8,836 nucleotides of DNA from CAZIRO01 sp964541595 (GTDB lineage: Bacteria > Acidobacteriota > HRBIN11): the NCBI GenBank assembly GCA_964541595.1, contig CAZIRO010000122.1, positions 1 through 8,836 of the forward strand, given 5' to 3'. The notes beneath the pieces were generated by a model. That model was not told the DNA's origin, ran no database searches, and was given only the letters and a program-made list of their open reading frames with translations. Every line of letters starts with the position of its first letter. Within the stretch, counting starts at the first letter, position 1. The translations under genes were made by a program, and so were the position numbers. Positions 1 to 6,402 of the stretch are shown piece after piece.

Positions 1-41
1 ACCTTGCGATCGGGAATGTAATCCGTGGTCACCACGATCAT
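1..41 (-). CDS. 5' end of a probable YbjQ/UPF0145-family protein (partial)
   Basis: Only the first 13 codons are in the window, reading MIVVTTDYIPDRKV if the cut codon is completed as Val. The ATG at 41-39 is preceded by a near-perfect Shine-Dalgarno AAGGAGGT (minus strand, 55-48) at 6 nt spacing, so this is a real gene start. Short proteins of the YbjQ (heavy-metal-binding domain, UPF0145) family in Bacillota typically begin M-I-V/I-T-T-T followed by a Gly/Pro-Lys turn, and this start resembles them. That is recognition from a very short stretch, so the family is tentative. The gene lies 38 bp downstream of the nitroreductase gene on the same strand with no terminator between them, so the two are probably co-transcribed. 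The biochemical role of the family is not settled. Confidence 0.5.
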   Translation of the reverse strand, partial: MIVVTTDYIPDRK

Positions 42-79
42 TGGACCACCTCCTTCACGGTACCGGACGTGCACGGCGG

Positions 80-646
80 CTAAAACGTTTCCCAGCGGAC
101 CAGATCGTGCAGCGCACGTCGACCGGTGATCCACGGAAATTCCGCAGGGTAGCCAATGGTCAGCAGGGCAACAGGGATCAGATCTCGCGGGGCACGGACG
201 ATCTCCCGAACCCTGCGTTCATCAAACGCACCGACCCAGCAACTGCCGAGCCCCAGTGCCGTCGCCGCAAGTTGTGCATACGCACACGCAATGGTCGCAT
301 CCTGCAGCGCATAGAGCACCGCACCGCGCCGACCATACTTCATTGCCGACCGGCGGGGGTCCTGAAAAAAGACGAGCACCACCGGTGCCCCGGCGATGTG
401 ATCCTGATCGAGTGCAGCACGCGCCAGCGCCTTCCGTCGGTCCGGATCCTGAACGACCACGATCGTATACGCCTGGAGATTGCCCGCCGATGGGGCAGCA
501 TTCGCACATTCCAGAATACGCTGAATTTTCTCCGACTCCACCGGTCGAGCGGCATAGGCACGAATGGAGTGACGTGCACGGATGACATCAAAAAAGTCCA
601 TTGCGGTGACGCACCCCGGTTCGGATGAGATCTCTTCATCGATCAT
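80..646 (-). CDS. Nitroreductase family protein (FMN-dependent oxidoreductase)
   Basis: This 188-residue protein has the hallmarks of the small nitroreductase fold: an N-terminal RHSIRAY FMN-phosphate loop (residues 25-31), APSAGNLQ (51-58), a Gly-rich helix region ending LGLGSCWVG (131-139), and LLTIGYP (161-167). Family members are usually dimeric flavoproteins that use NAD(P)H to reduce nitroaromatics, quinones or related electrophiles; the natural substrate here cannot be told. The start is uncertain. The ATG at 646 has GGAAGG about 4 nt upstream, which is a tight spacing. Met16 (ATG at 601) begins MDFFDVIRARHS, a more typical family N-terminus, but has only a GGGG-like site upstream; it would give 173 residues. 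Either length fits the family. The gene is divergent from serA and is followed by the partial YbjQ-like gene. Family assignment is confident, function is generic. Confidence 0.9.
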   Translation of the reverse strand: MIDEEISSEPGCVTAMDFFDVIRARHSIRAYAARPVESEKIQRILECANAAPSAGNLQAYTIVVVQDPDRRKALARAALDQDHIAGAPVVLVFFQDPRRSAMKYGRRGAVLYALQDATIACAYAQLAATALGLGSCWVGAFDERRVREIVRAPRDLIPVALLTIGYPAEFPWITGRRALHDLVRWETF

Positions 647-801
647 AGTACCTTCCGTATCGGACCGCCACTATCGGAAAAACCCCGGAACCGGGAGCCG
701 TTTTCAGCCACCTGCGAAGAATGCTTTTTGTCGCCGATGGGACTAACATATAGAACTCAAACAGGTGCACCATCTCGATCGGCACATCACGGAGGGGTAC
801 G
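647..801. promoter_or_regulatory. Divergent intergenic region between nitroreductase and serA
   Basis: These 155 bp must hold the promoters of both flanking transcription units. On the plus strand a weak candidate for serA is TTGTCG (728-733) with TATAGA (749-754), but the 15-bp spacer is short. The serA Shine-Dalgarno is GGAGGGG at 791-797. An imperfect GC-rich symmetry (CCCGG-aa-CCGGG, about 684-695) is flanked by short A and T runs; its centre is too tight for a normal hairpin, and it sits between divergent genes where a terminator is not expected. I see no T-box, riboswitch or serine-responsive leader that I can name. The promoter calls are weak. Confidence 0.3.
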
Positions 802-2448
802 GTGCGGATTCTGATTACGGAAGATTTACCGGCGCATGCGGTCCAGTTACTGCGGGATGAGGGCTGGACAGTCGATTTTTTGCGGGACATGCCCGGGAAG
901 AGTCTCCAGGACGTGATCGCCGGGTACGACGCGATCGTCGTGCGCAGCGGTACGCGCGTGACCGAGGCGATACTCGAACGCGCACGTCGCCTGCGTGTGA
1001 TCGGTCGTCCCGGCGCCGGGGTGGACAATATCGACGTGGAGGCGGCCACACGCCGGGGTGTACTGGTGATGAATACACCGGGACAGAACAGTATCGCTGC
1101 GGCAGAACACGCACTCGCGCTGATGCTCTGTGCGCTGCGCAACCTGTATCCAGCGATTCAGAGTATGAAACAACAGCAGTGGGAACGCCGGCGGTTTATC
1201 GGAAATGAACTCACTGGAAAGACAGTGGGTATCGTCGGCCTGGGTCGTGTGGGTCGCGAACTGGCGCACCGTCTTCGGGCACTGCACGCCCATATTCTTG
1301 CATACGACCCCTACGTGCCCCTGCGCATCGCGCGTGAAATGGACGTCGAACTCGTCGAACTTCACGAACTCCTCGCGCGTTCCGATATCGTCAGTCTGCA
1401 CATCCCGTTAACACCAGAAACCCGTCATATGTTCAACTGGGACCGGTTTCAACAGATGAAACGCGGAAGCATTCTTGTGAACTGCGCCCGTGGAGAAGTG
1501 ATCGACGAGGCGGCGCTGGTGCGTGCGCTGGACGAGGGCATCCTGCGTATGGCGGCCCTGGATGTCTTTTCGGAAGAACCCCCCAGAGACTGGACGGTGA
1601 TCACGCATCCCAGGGTGATCGCCACCCCGCATATCGGCGGATCGACCGTGGAAGCGCATGAAAAGGTCGCACTGCAGATCGCCATCCAGATTCGCGACTA
1701 CCTGAAGTACGGCGTGATCGGCAATGCGGTCAATTTCCCGAGCGTCCCGGAGACAGCGCGGCCGCTTGTATCCGCGTTTATGCGACTCGGTTATGCACTC
1801 GGTCAGATTGCGCATCAACTCACGGATTTTCGCATCCAGAGCGTCCAGATCGAATACCTGGGAACCGTGGCGCAAAAAGAAACGCGTCCGATCCTGGCCG
1901 CTGTCGTGGCCGGGGTGCTGCGTCCGGCGATGGGCGACGAAGTCAACTGGGTGAACGCCATCGCGCTGGCAGAGGACCGCGGGTTGATGCTCATCGAGCA
2001 GCGACAAATCCGTTCGTACCTGTATGAAAACCTGCTGCGAGTCAGTCTGCTCGGGAGTGCGGGTGAAGTCGTGACCGTGGACGGAACGGTGATCCCACCG
2101 GGACGTATGCGGCTGGTTACCGTATGGAACGCCACGGTGGATGTGCCGATGCACGCGCAAATGGTCATTGTCCGCAATCGGGACGTCCCCGGTGCGATCG
2201 GGAATATCGGTCTGTGTCTGGGACGCAGCGGGATCAATATCGGATACTTCGGACTGGCGCGTCTGGACGACTCGGGCGAGGCGGTCGGCGTCATGGACGT
2301 CGATCAACCGGTGGAACCCCACGTCCTGAACGCACTGCGGGACCTTCCCATGGTGCTGGATGCACGGTACGTGCGGGTTGAACTGGAACCTCCGGTGATC
2401 GCCCATGAAAGTCCGGTTTCCCTCGCGGGGTCGAACCATGCCCCGTAG
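802..2448 (+). CDS. serA: D-3-phosphoglycerate dehydrogenase, long form with ASB and ACT domains
   Basis: SerA oxidises 3-phosphoglycerate to 3-phosphohydroxypyruvate with NAD+, the first step of the phosphorylated serine pathway in the cytosol. The 548-residue protein shows the full domain order. The catalytic and NAD-binding part covers about 1-310, with RPGAGVDNID (69-78), the dinucleotide loop GLGRVG (146-151), NCARGEVIDE (227-236) with catalytic Arg230, Glu259 in SEEP, and His277 in PHIGGST. An allosteric substrate-binding (ASB) domain follows at about 316-447 and an ACT domain at about 452-527, with RDVPGAIGNIG and SGINI, the usual serine-feedback module. Long SerA proteins are about 525-530 residues; the excess is a roughly 20-residue tail after the ACT domain. 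The GTG start has GGAGG 6 nt upstream. The next gene starts 36 bp downstream, suggesting an operon. Confidence 0.96.
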   Translation: MRILITEDLPAHAVQLLRDEGWTVDFLRDMPGKSLQDVIAGYDAIVVRSGTRVTEAILERARRLRVIGRPGAGVDNIDVEAATRRGVLVMNTPGQNSIAAAEHALALMLCALRNLYPAIQSMKQQQWERRRFIGNELTGKTVGIVGLGRVGRELAHRLRALHAHILAYDPYVPLRIAREMDVELVELHELLARSDIVSLHIPLTPETRHMFNWDRFQQMKRGSILVNCARGEVIDEAALVRALDEGILRMAALDVFSEEPPRDWTVITHPRVIATPHIGGSTVEAHEKVALQIAIQIRDYLKYGVIGNAVNFPSVPETARPLVSAFMRLGYALGQIAHQLTDFRIQSVQIEYLGTVAQKETRPILAAVVAGVLRPAMGDEVNWVNAIALAEDRGLMLIEQRQIRSYLYENLLRVSLLGSAGEVVTVDGTVIPPGRMRLVTVWNATVDVPMHAQMVIVRNRDVPGAIGNIGLCLGRSGINIGYFGLARLDDSGEAVGVMDVDQPVEPHVLNALRDLPMVLDARYVRVELEPPVIAHESPVSLAGSNHAP

Positions 2449-2455
2449 ACCGATG

Positions 2456-2470
2456 GTTCCGGTTCGGAAC
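2456..2470 (+). other. Small hairpin in the serA-DUF2520 spacer
   Basis: GTTCCG-gtt-CGGAAC is a perfect 6-bp stem with a 3-nt loop, in the 36-bp gap between the serA stop and the next start. There is no T run after it, so it is not a standard intrinsic terminator. It could tune mRNA processing or translation of the second gene, which lacks a clear Shine-Dalgarno of its own. A chance occurrence is possible. Confidence 0.35.
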
Positions 2471-2484
2471 ACTGTGAACACGTC

Positions 2485-3348
2485 ATGAAACAGCCACCGA
2501 TCGCCATTTACGGTCTCGGTCGTTGGGGTACCTCACTGGCCCTGGGGATGCTGGACCGGGGACTCCCGCTTATCGGTGTGAGCAGTCGCCATCGCCGAAC
2601 GGATCTGCCCGATGCATTGCGGCCGTTCTGGATCGACGACCCCTGTGCACTCGCGCAGCGTGCCGGGTGGATCTTCTTAACCGTACGGGATGACGCCATT
2701 ACCGCAGTCGCCGAACGGTTTGCCGATTTCCCGGTGGACTGGCGCAGCCGCGTGGTACTGCACAGTAGCGGACTGCACCCTCCGGAACGTCTCGCGCCCC
2801 TGGCCGATCGGGGTGCACGGGTGGGTGTCCTGCACCCGCTGAACACGTTTCCGGATCCCGTCATTGGACGGACGCGAGTTGCTGGAACCGCATATGCGGT
2901 CGTGGCCGATCCCCCGGTACAACAGGCGCTCGTGACATTCGTGCGCAGCCTCGGAGGGACTCCGCACGTGCTGCCCCGTGACCTGCAGCCGGTGTACCAC
3001 CTGATCGCCGTGCTCGTGGCGAATGCACCCGTTGTCTGCGCAGCCTGGGGACGCACACTGCTCCGTCAGAGTGGCCTGGAAATGCACGTTCCCTGGGAGG
3101 CATACCGTCCGTTAATAGAAGCGGCGGCGCGGGCGATGGTCGATCCCGAACCGATCCGGCGGTTGACCGGTCCCTGGGTTCGTCATGATCGATCCACCAT
3201 GCAGATGCACCGCCAGTGGCTGCGCCGCATACGCGCTCCGGATGAACGGGTGTATCGGGAACTCGCGCGGATCGCCCGACGCCTCGTGGCACAGTATACG
3301 ACGGGTTCCCCGCCCATACGGATGTCGCCTACTGAATCCGATACATGA
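2485..3348 (+). CDS. Rossmann-like and DUF2520 domain protein (putative NAD(P)-dependent reductase)
   Basis: The 287-residue protein has an N-terminal Rossmann domain with IYGLGRWG (8-15), then the motifs that mark the Rossmann-like plus DUF2520 family: VLHSSG (91-96), VLHPLNTF (115-122), YHLIAVLVANAPV (171-183) and LTGPWVRHDRSTMQMH (227-242). The family resembles the ProC, PanE and 6-phosphogluconate dehydrogenase class of small reductases, but its substrate is not established as far as I know. The ATG has no strong Shine-Dalgarno. With serA ending 36 bp upstream, reinitiation from serA is plausible, and a link to serine or keto-acid metabolism is an inference from position only. The 3' end overlaps the convergent ATPase gene by 20 bp, so the two stop codons lie inside each other's reading frames. 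The last 15 or so residues look low-complexity. Confidence 0.88.
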   Translation: MKQPPIAIYGLGRWGTSLALGMLDRGLPLIGVSSRHRRTDLPDALRPFWIDDPCALAQRAGWIFLTVRDDAITAVAERFADFPVDWRSRVVLHSSGLHPPERLAPLADRGARVGVLHPLNTFPDPVIGRTRVAGTAYAVVADPPVQQALVTFVRSLGGTPHVLPRDLQPVYHLIAVLVANAPVVCAAWGRTLLRQSGLEMHVPWEAYRPLIEAAARAMVDPEPIRRLTGPWVRHDRSTMQMHRQWLRRIRAPDERVYRELARIARRLVAQYTTGSPPIRMSPTESDT

Positions 3349-4765
3349 GCGGCTCGGATTCGTCACTCATCAACTGACGCCATGACACTCCGGGATAATG
3401 CCGTTTCAACGCGATCAGTTCCGCGAGTGCTTTCAGAAACAGCCGCGGATGCGGTGGGTCGCTCCCCATCCATAGACGTGCCCGGAGCATCTGAAAAATC
3501 CGATCGGCGTCTTCCGGAACGATCGGTATCTCCGGCCAGGTGGCCACAATCGACATGACGAGAAAGCGAGTCATTCGACGGAAATCGTCTTCCAGGAGCG
3601 GCCACAGTACGAGTCGATGCGTGGCAGAAATCATTTCCCGCCAGGAGCGCGGATTGATCCGGAACTCCGGCGTCATGGCCACAAAGAGACCGATATACGT
3701 CGGCAGACGATAAGCGTACGGAAGGGGGCGGACGCCGCTGTGGACCATACCATGAGCATCGACATACGCCTGTTGATGATCGTCCCAGCGCAGATCGGCA
3801 CATTCGACGGTCAACGGGCGATTCTGTGCAATGGCCACCAGGCCGCGAAGCGTGTTATCTCCACGATCGCGCTCGATACGGAGACCCGCGTGGCCCACGG
3901 TTTCGGCTTCGTCCACGAGGACCACGAGTCCCTTCGCGCCCACGGCGCGTGCCAGCGTCGACCAGCCGCTCAGTAAATACCCGAGATGATCCGCAGCCGT
4001 GGAGTGGTCCAGCATCGTCGGGTATTGCCGCATACCGAGAGCGTCCAGATCGTGCCGGGTGAACAGTTCCCCTCCGATCCACTGCAGTAGCCGATACGCC
4101 CGCGGGGAAGCACGGTCACGCCGCAGGGCCCGGATGACCGGTGACAGGTACAGATGCGGAGGGTCCAGTACAATGCCCCGATCTGCTGCGGCATACAGCA
4201 GATCGATCCACGTGCCCACACTGCCGTCCGGAAAGGGAACGATCAGATTCTCCAGAAGGTTTCGATACACCCGTTTGGGTTTGTACGGCGTGACTTCCAC
4301 GGGATCCAGTTCGGTGCGCGCAATGGCAAACCCCCGCGCAACCGCCTCATGCAGGACGTATTCCAGCAGATGGGTCTTGCCCGAACCATAGGGTCCCTCG
4401 ATGAGCATACACGTGCCGCCGCGTTCGACCTCGTGGAGTGCGTCCCGAATCCGCTGGATATGCGATTCCCGACCAAACGTGAACTGCGGGACGTCTTCCC
4501 GGGGGACAATCCCCAGGCGAAACGCCTCGAGCATCTGACGGAGTTGTGCAGGATCGCGGACCACCCCCTCCCCGTCGTCCCGGACATCGTGGTTTGGTGC
4601 GAGAAATTGCAGACTGGACGTGCGTACCCAGATGCGAAGTCCGTTGTGGAAATGGACCTGACTGTGAATTCCCCCGTAACGGATCCGACGGATCACACCG
4701 TACCCGTATTGCGGATGTTCCACCCGGCGTCCGATCAGGGTCAATGGATTAAAATTCACGCGCAT
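3329..4765 (-). CDS. BrxD-like (DUF2791/BREX ATP-binding) P-loop ATPase with N-terminal SH3/Tudor-like module
   Basis: From the ATG at 4765 this is 478 residues. Residues 10-55 (GRRVEHPQYGYGVIRRI... onward) resemble the SH3/Tudor-like domain at the C-terminus of PcrA/UvrD helicases (DUF3553-like). Then come LEAFRLGIVPREDV (79-92) and FTFGRE, typical of the BREX ATP-binding family, Walker A GPYGSGKT (124-131, Lys130) and Walker B LVVLVDEAE (280-288, Asp285, Glu286). A C-terminal helical part follows, with PPHPRLFLKAL (437-447) like the sensor/winged-helix region of ORC/Cdc6-type ATPases. An in-frame TTG at 4798 would add 11 residues, but ATG 4765 (or GTG 4768) is closer to the domain start and better as a codon; the Shine-Dalgarno is weak. 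The start lies 17 bp inside the end of the upstream ATPase gene, so translation is probably coupled. A partner role with that ATPase and the divergent helicase is inferred. No transmembrane segment is seen. Confidence 0.85.
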   Translation of the reverse strand: MRVNFNPLTLIGRRVEHPQYGYGVIRRIRYGGIHSQVHFHNGLRIWVRTSSLQFLAPNHDVRDDGEGVVRDPAQLRQMLEAFRLGIVPREDVPQFTFGRESHIQRIRDALHEVERGGTCMLIEGPYGSGKTHLLEYVLHEAVARGFAIARTELDPVEVTPYKPKRVYRNLLENLIVPFPDGSVGTWIDLLYAAADRGIVLDPPHLYLSPVIRALRRDRASPRAYRLLQWIGGELFTRHDLDALGMRQYPTMLDHSTAADHLGYLLSGWSTLARAVGAKGLVVLVDEAETVGHAGLRIERDRGDNTLRGLVAIAQNRPLTVECADLRWDDHQQAYVDAHGMVHSGVRPLPYAYRLPTYIGLFVAMTPEFRINPRSWREMISATHRLVLWPLLEDDFRRMTRFLVMSIVATWPEIPIVPEDADRIFQMLRARLWMGSDPPHPRLFLKALAELIALKRHYPGVSWRQLMSDESEPLMYRIQ

Positions 4766-6104
4766 CACTGTCCCGAAGATCCTGCTCGCGGAATGCAATG
4801 AGTCGATGCTGGATCCATTCGTCGGCCACAGTATCGGTCAGAACAAACGTCGGATCCTGACGAATGCGGTGAAACAACGGAATTAACGTGGTAATAAACA
4901 GACGGCGATAACTGATATCGGCAAACCGGTGATGGTATACACGATGGGCAAGTACGCGGATGTTTGCCTGCGTCAATTCCTGCGGAAGCACGATCTGGTA
5001 CGCCCGCTGGTACAGTTCCATCAGTTTCTGGCCGATCTGGAGCAGGAACGGGATCGGTTCGATCTGCAACCGTTCCAGATAGATCTTTACACCGGTCGGT
5101 TCCCATCGGGAAAATACGGTCTGCAACCGTTGTTTCAATGCCTCGTAAGAGGGTCCCGGACGATCCATCAACATCAATTCGTCCGGAACAGCATAAAGCG
5201 TGAGTACACCGGGGAACCGTCGCTGTCCGCACTCGTCGATCCACTGACGGAGGTTGTCCAGCGCGGCGACCACCTGCCGGGTGTGTCCCAGACTGATCGC
5301 GCGTTCAGCCTCGTCGAACAGAAACACCGTACCGGGTAAACCGATTTCCCGCACCCACTGCGCGAGACTGCGGATCCAGCGAAAGGCCGTCCGCGGCGTC
5401 AGGGTCTCGATCACATGCCGTTCACGCAACTGCGGATGCCGGGGGTTTTCACCTTTCAGCCACTGCACCACCTGATGGAACCGTTCCTCGTTCTCTTCGA
5501 AAAGCGCGCGCAACGCATGCGCCATGGCATTGCGAAATGAGGCACTCTCGATGTTCTGAATGCCGTGCAGGAACGTATCCATGCGACTGCGGGCGGTTTC
5601 CACCGGAAGATCCTGGAGTTGCAACCGCTCATTCAGATAGAGCATCGTGTACCGGAGAAACGATTCGATCCCCCGATTGTACATGTGATCGTGCATCTCG
5701 GCATATCGCAGGGGAAACCGAATGTTCTGCACGATCGCGCGGTATACCTCGTCGAGTTGATGAAACGGTGCCTCTGCAGGACTTAAAGGCACATACGTGA
5801 CGACGTATCCCAGGGATTCGGCGATCGTGCGGACACAGTACAGAAAATGCGTCTTGCCGCCACCATAACTGCCGACGACGAGTTTGAAACTGGAGATCCC
5901 GTCCGGCAGGAGGGTTTCCAGATACTCTTTCTGCAGGGGTTCCAGATAAACGTCCAGTCCGACCGTATACAACTCCACCCCCTCTTCCGGCGGCGTGCCC
6001 GACTGTCCGAGGTGCGCAATGACGTACCGTGCAAGTGCCGTATGCATATCTACAGACGATTCGGAACCCCGCGCAATAACCCGATCCGAAGGGTGCATGG
6101 ACAC
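4749..6104 (-). CDS. BREX ATP-binding (BrxD/DUF2791-like) P-loop ATPase, first gene of the ATPase pair
   Basis: The 451-residue protein carries Walker A GSYGGGKTHFL (78-88, Lys84) preceded by SSFKLVV, and Walker B TVFLFDEAER (259-268, Asp264, Glu265). The opening VGLDVYLEPLQKEYLE (48-63) is what I expect of DUF2791/BREX ATP-binding proteins. It is clearly related in plan to the downstream ATPase (shared G-x-Y-G-x-G-K-T-H and F/V-D-E-A-E) but differs elsewhere and lacks the N-terminal SH3 module, so the two are distinct paralogues rather than a recent duplication. BrxD is a known component of type 2 BREX, where its biochemical role is unclear. The start is either GTG 6104, with GAGG 4 nt upstream, or ATG 6098, 10 nt from the same site; an in-frame TGA lies three codons above the GTG. 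The gene is divergent from the helicase gene across 298 bp. Confidence 0.85.
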   Translation of the reverse strand: MSMHPSDRVIARGSESSVDMHTALARYVIAHLGQSGTPPEEGVELYTVGLDVYLEPLQKEYLETLLPDGISSFKLVVGSYGGGKTHFLYCVRTIAESLGYVVTYVPLSPAEAPFHQLDEVYRAIVQNIRFPLRYAEMHDHMYNRGIESFLRYTMLYLNERLQLQDLPVETARSRMDTFLHGIQNIESASFRNAMAHALRALFEENEERFHQVVQWLKGENPRHPQLRERHVIETLTPRTAFRWIRSLAQWVREIGLPGTVFLFDEAERAISLGHTRQVVAALDNLRQWIDECGQRRFPGVLTLYAVPDELMLMDRPGPSYEALKQRLQTVFSRWEPTGVKIYLERLQIEPIPFLLQIGQKLMELYQRAYQIVLPQELTQANIRVLAHRVYHHRFADISYRRLFITTLIPLFHRIRQDPTFVLTDTVADEWIQHRLIAFREQDLRDSDAREF

Positions 6105-6175
6105 AATGCCTCAACGCCTGAAGGTTCCTGATAACTTAGTTCCTTCCTATCGGTGCCGCAAGTGAAGAGAACTTG

Positions 6176-6198
6176 GGATCGGGCCAGGAAATGGGACA
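6176..6198 (-). repeat. Left arm of a 23-bp inverted repeat (TGTCCC-type)
   Basis: Read on the minus strand from 6198, this 23-mer starts TGTCCCATT and ends CCCGATCC. It matches the plus-strand 23-mer at 6313-6335 at 21 of 23 positions; the differences are at positions 10 and 15. Each arm has a tandem substructure: TGTCCC followed 12 nt later by a second TGTCCC (degenerate TGGCCC here). A match this good over 23 bp in a short intergenic region is unlikely to be chance. Confidence 0.85.
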
Positions 6199-6222
6199 TG
6201 AGAACCACAGGATCCACAGGTG

Positions 6223-6236
6223 TGCCGGTGGCCACC
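6223..6236. repeat. 14-bp perfect palindrome CCGGTGGCCACCGG
   Basis: CCGGTGGCCACCGG equals its own reverse complement. It lies between the two arms of the 23-bp inverted repeat. It has no loop, so it is more like a dimer-binding site than an RNA hairpin. Given the GC content, a chance origin cannot be excluded. Confidence 0.5.
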
Positions 6237-6300
6237 GGTCTCAGGTCCCAGGTGTTCCGGTGTCTGCGCATCCTGGTTAACGGGTTATCACAGGGTCCAT

Positions 6301-6319
6301 TGGGACACGCCGTGTCCCA
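6301..6319. repeat. 19-nt palindrome TGGGACACGCCGTGTCCCA
   Basis: Perfect 9-bp arms flank one central C. The right half is the first part of the 23-bp repeat arm at 6313-6335, so a GGGACA and a TGTCCC face each other across five bases. This may be a high-affinity operator for a dimer, or two element ends lying head to head. It is about 84-102 bp upstream of the helicase ATG, upstream of the candidate -35. Confidence 0.75.
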
Positions 6320-6335
6320 TTGCCTGTCCCGATCC
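6313..6335 (+). repeat. Right arm of the 23-bp inverted repeat
   Basis: This plus-strand arm is the partner of 6176-6198 (21/23). It contains two TGTCCC hexamers exactly 12 nt apart (6313 and 6325), the second followed by GATCC. It also pairs, more weakly (15 of the first 20 positions), with the inverted copy just beyond the helicase stop at 8699-8718, so this arm and that one bracket the helicase gene. Confidence 0.85.
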
Positions 6336-6345
6336 GCAGTGGAAA

Positions 6346-6357
6346 CGGTACACAATC
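6346..6357 (+). repeat. 12-bp direct repeat, copy 1 (CGGTACACAATC)
   Basis: CGGTACACAATC recurs as CGGTATACAATC at 6367-6378 (11 of 12 identical). The start-to-start distance is 21 bp, two turns of B-DNA, so a protein bound to both copies would sit on one face of the helix. This copy contains the candidate helicase -35 hexamer. Confidence 0.65.
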
Positions 6358-6377
6358 CGGTCATCCCGGTATACAAT
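6349..6377 (+). promoter_or_regulatory. Candidate sigma-A promoter of the helicase gene
   Basis: TACACA (6349-6354, 4/6 to TTGACA) and TACAAT (6372-6377, 5/6 to TATAAT) are separated by 17 bp. Transcription would start near 6384, immediately before the AGGAGGG Shine-Dalgarno at 6386-6392, giving a very short leader. The two hexamers occupy the two copies of the 12-bp direct repeat, so the apparent promoter and the apparent operator are partly the same sequence. Moderate confidence. Confidence 0.45.
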
Positions 6378-6378
6378 C
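6367..6378 (+). repeat. 12-bp direct repeat, copy 2 (CGGTATACAATC)
   Basis: This is the second copy of the repeat at 6346-6357, with one C-to-T change that makes the overlapping -10 hexamer TACAAT. A regulator bound here would block RNA polymerase. Confidence 0.65.
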
Positions 6379-6402
6379 ATCGTATAGGAGGGTCGTACAG
6401 TC

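Larger units (their letters stand above)
6105..6402. promoter_or_regulatory. Divergent control region between ATPase pair and helicase, rich in repeats
   Basis: No gene is supported in these 298 bp. They hold a 23-bp inverted repeat pair, a 19-nt palindrome overlapping one arm, a 14-bp palindrome, and a 12-bp direct repeat; each is listed separately. Weaker symmetry also exists: AACCacAGGAT (6203-6213) faces ATCCTGGTT (6270-6278), and CACCGG (6232-6237) faces CCGGTG, so much of the centre could fold. For the minus-strand ATPase genes the only promoter I can suggest is a poor TTGCGG-N17-TAAGTT between arm 6176-6198 and the start. The arms point outwards, one toward each gene, which fits coordinated control of both units but would also fit remnants of mobile-element ends. 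Confidence 0.6.

Noticed and set aside
1408..2481. Long open frame (357 codons) antisense to serA
   Set aside because: It lies wholly opposite a clear serA with intact domains, has no recognisable motifs and no convincing start, and is a by-product of GC-rich codon use.
4766..4798. TTG start giving the second ATPase 11 extra residues
   Set aside because: TTG has no Shine-Dalgarno here; ATG 4765 is adjacent to the conserved N-terminal module and gives a simpler overlap.
4154..4801. Plus-strand open frame of 215 codons across the ATPase junction
   Set aside because: It is antisense to both ATPases, whose Walker motifs and family patterns are intact on the minus strand.
6105..6402. A transposase gene or intact insertion sequence between the repeat arms
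   Set aside because: No open frame with transposase features exists there. The arms are 114 bp apart and point outwards, and no target duplication was found. The repeats are reported without an element call.
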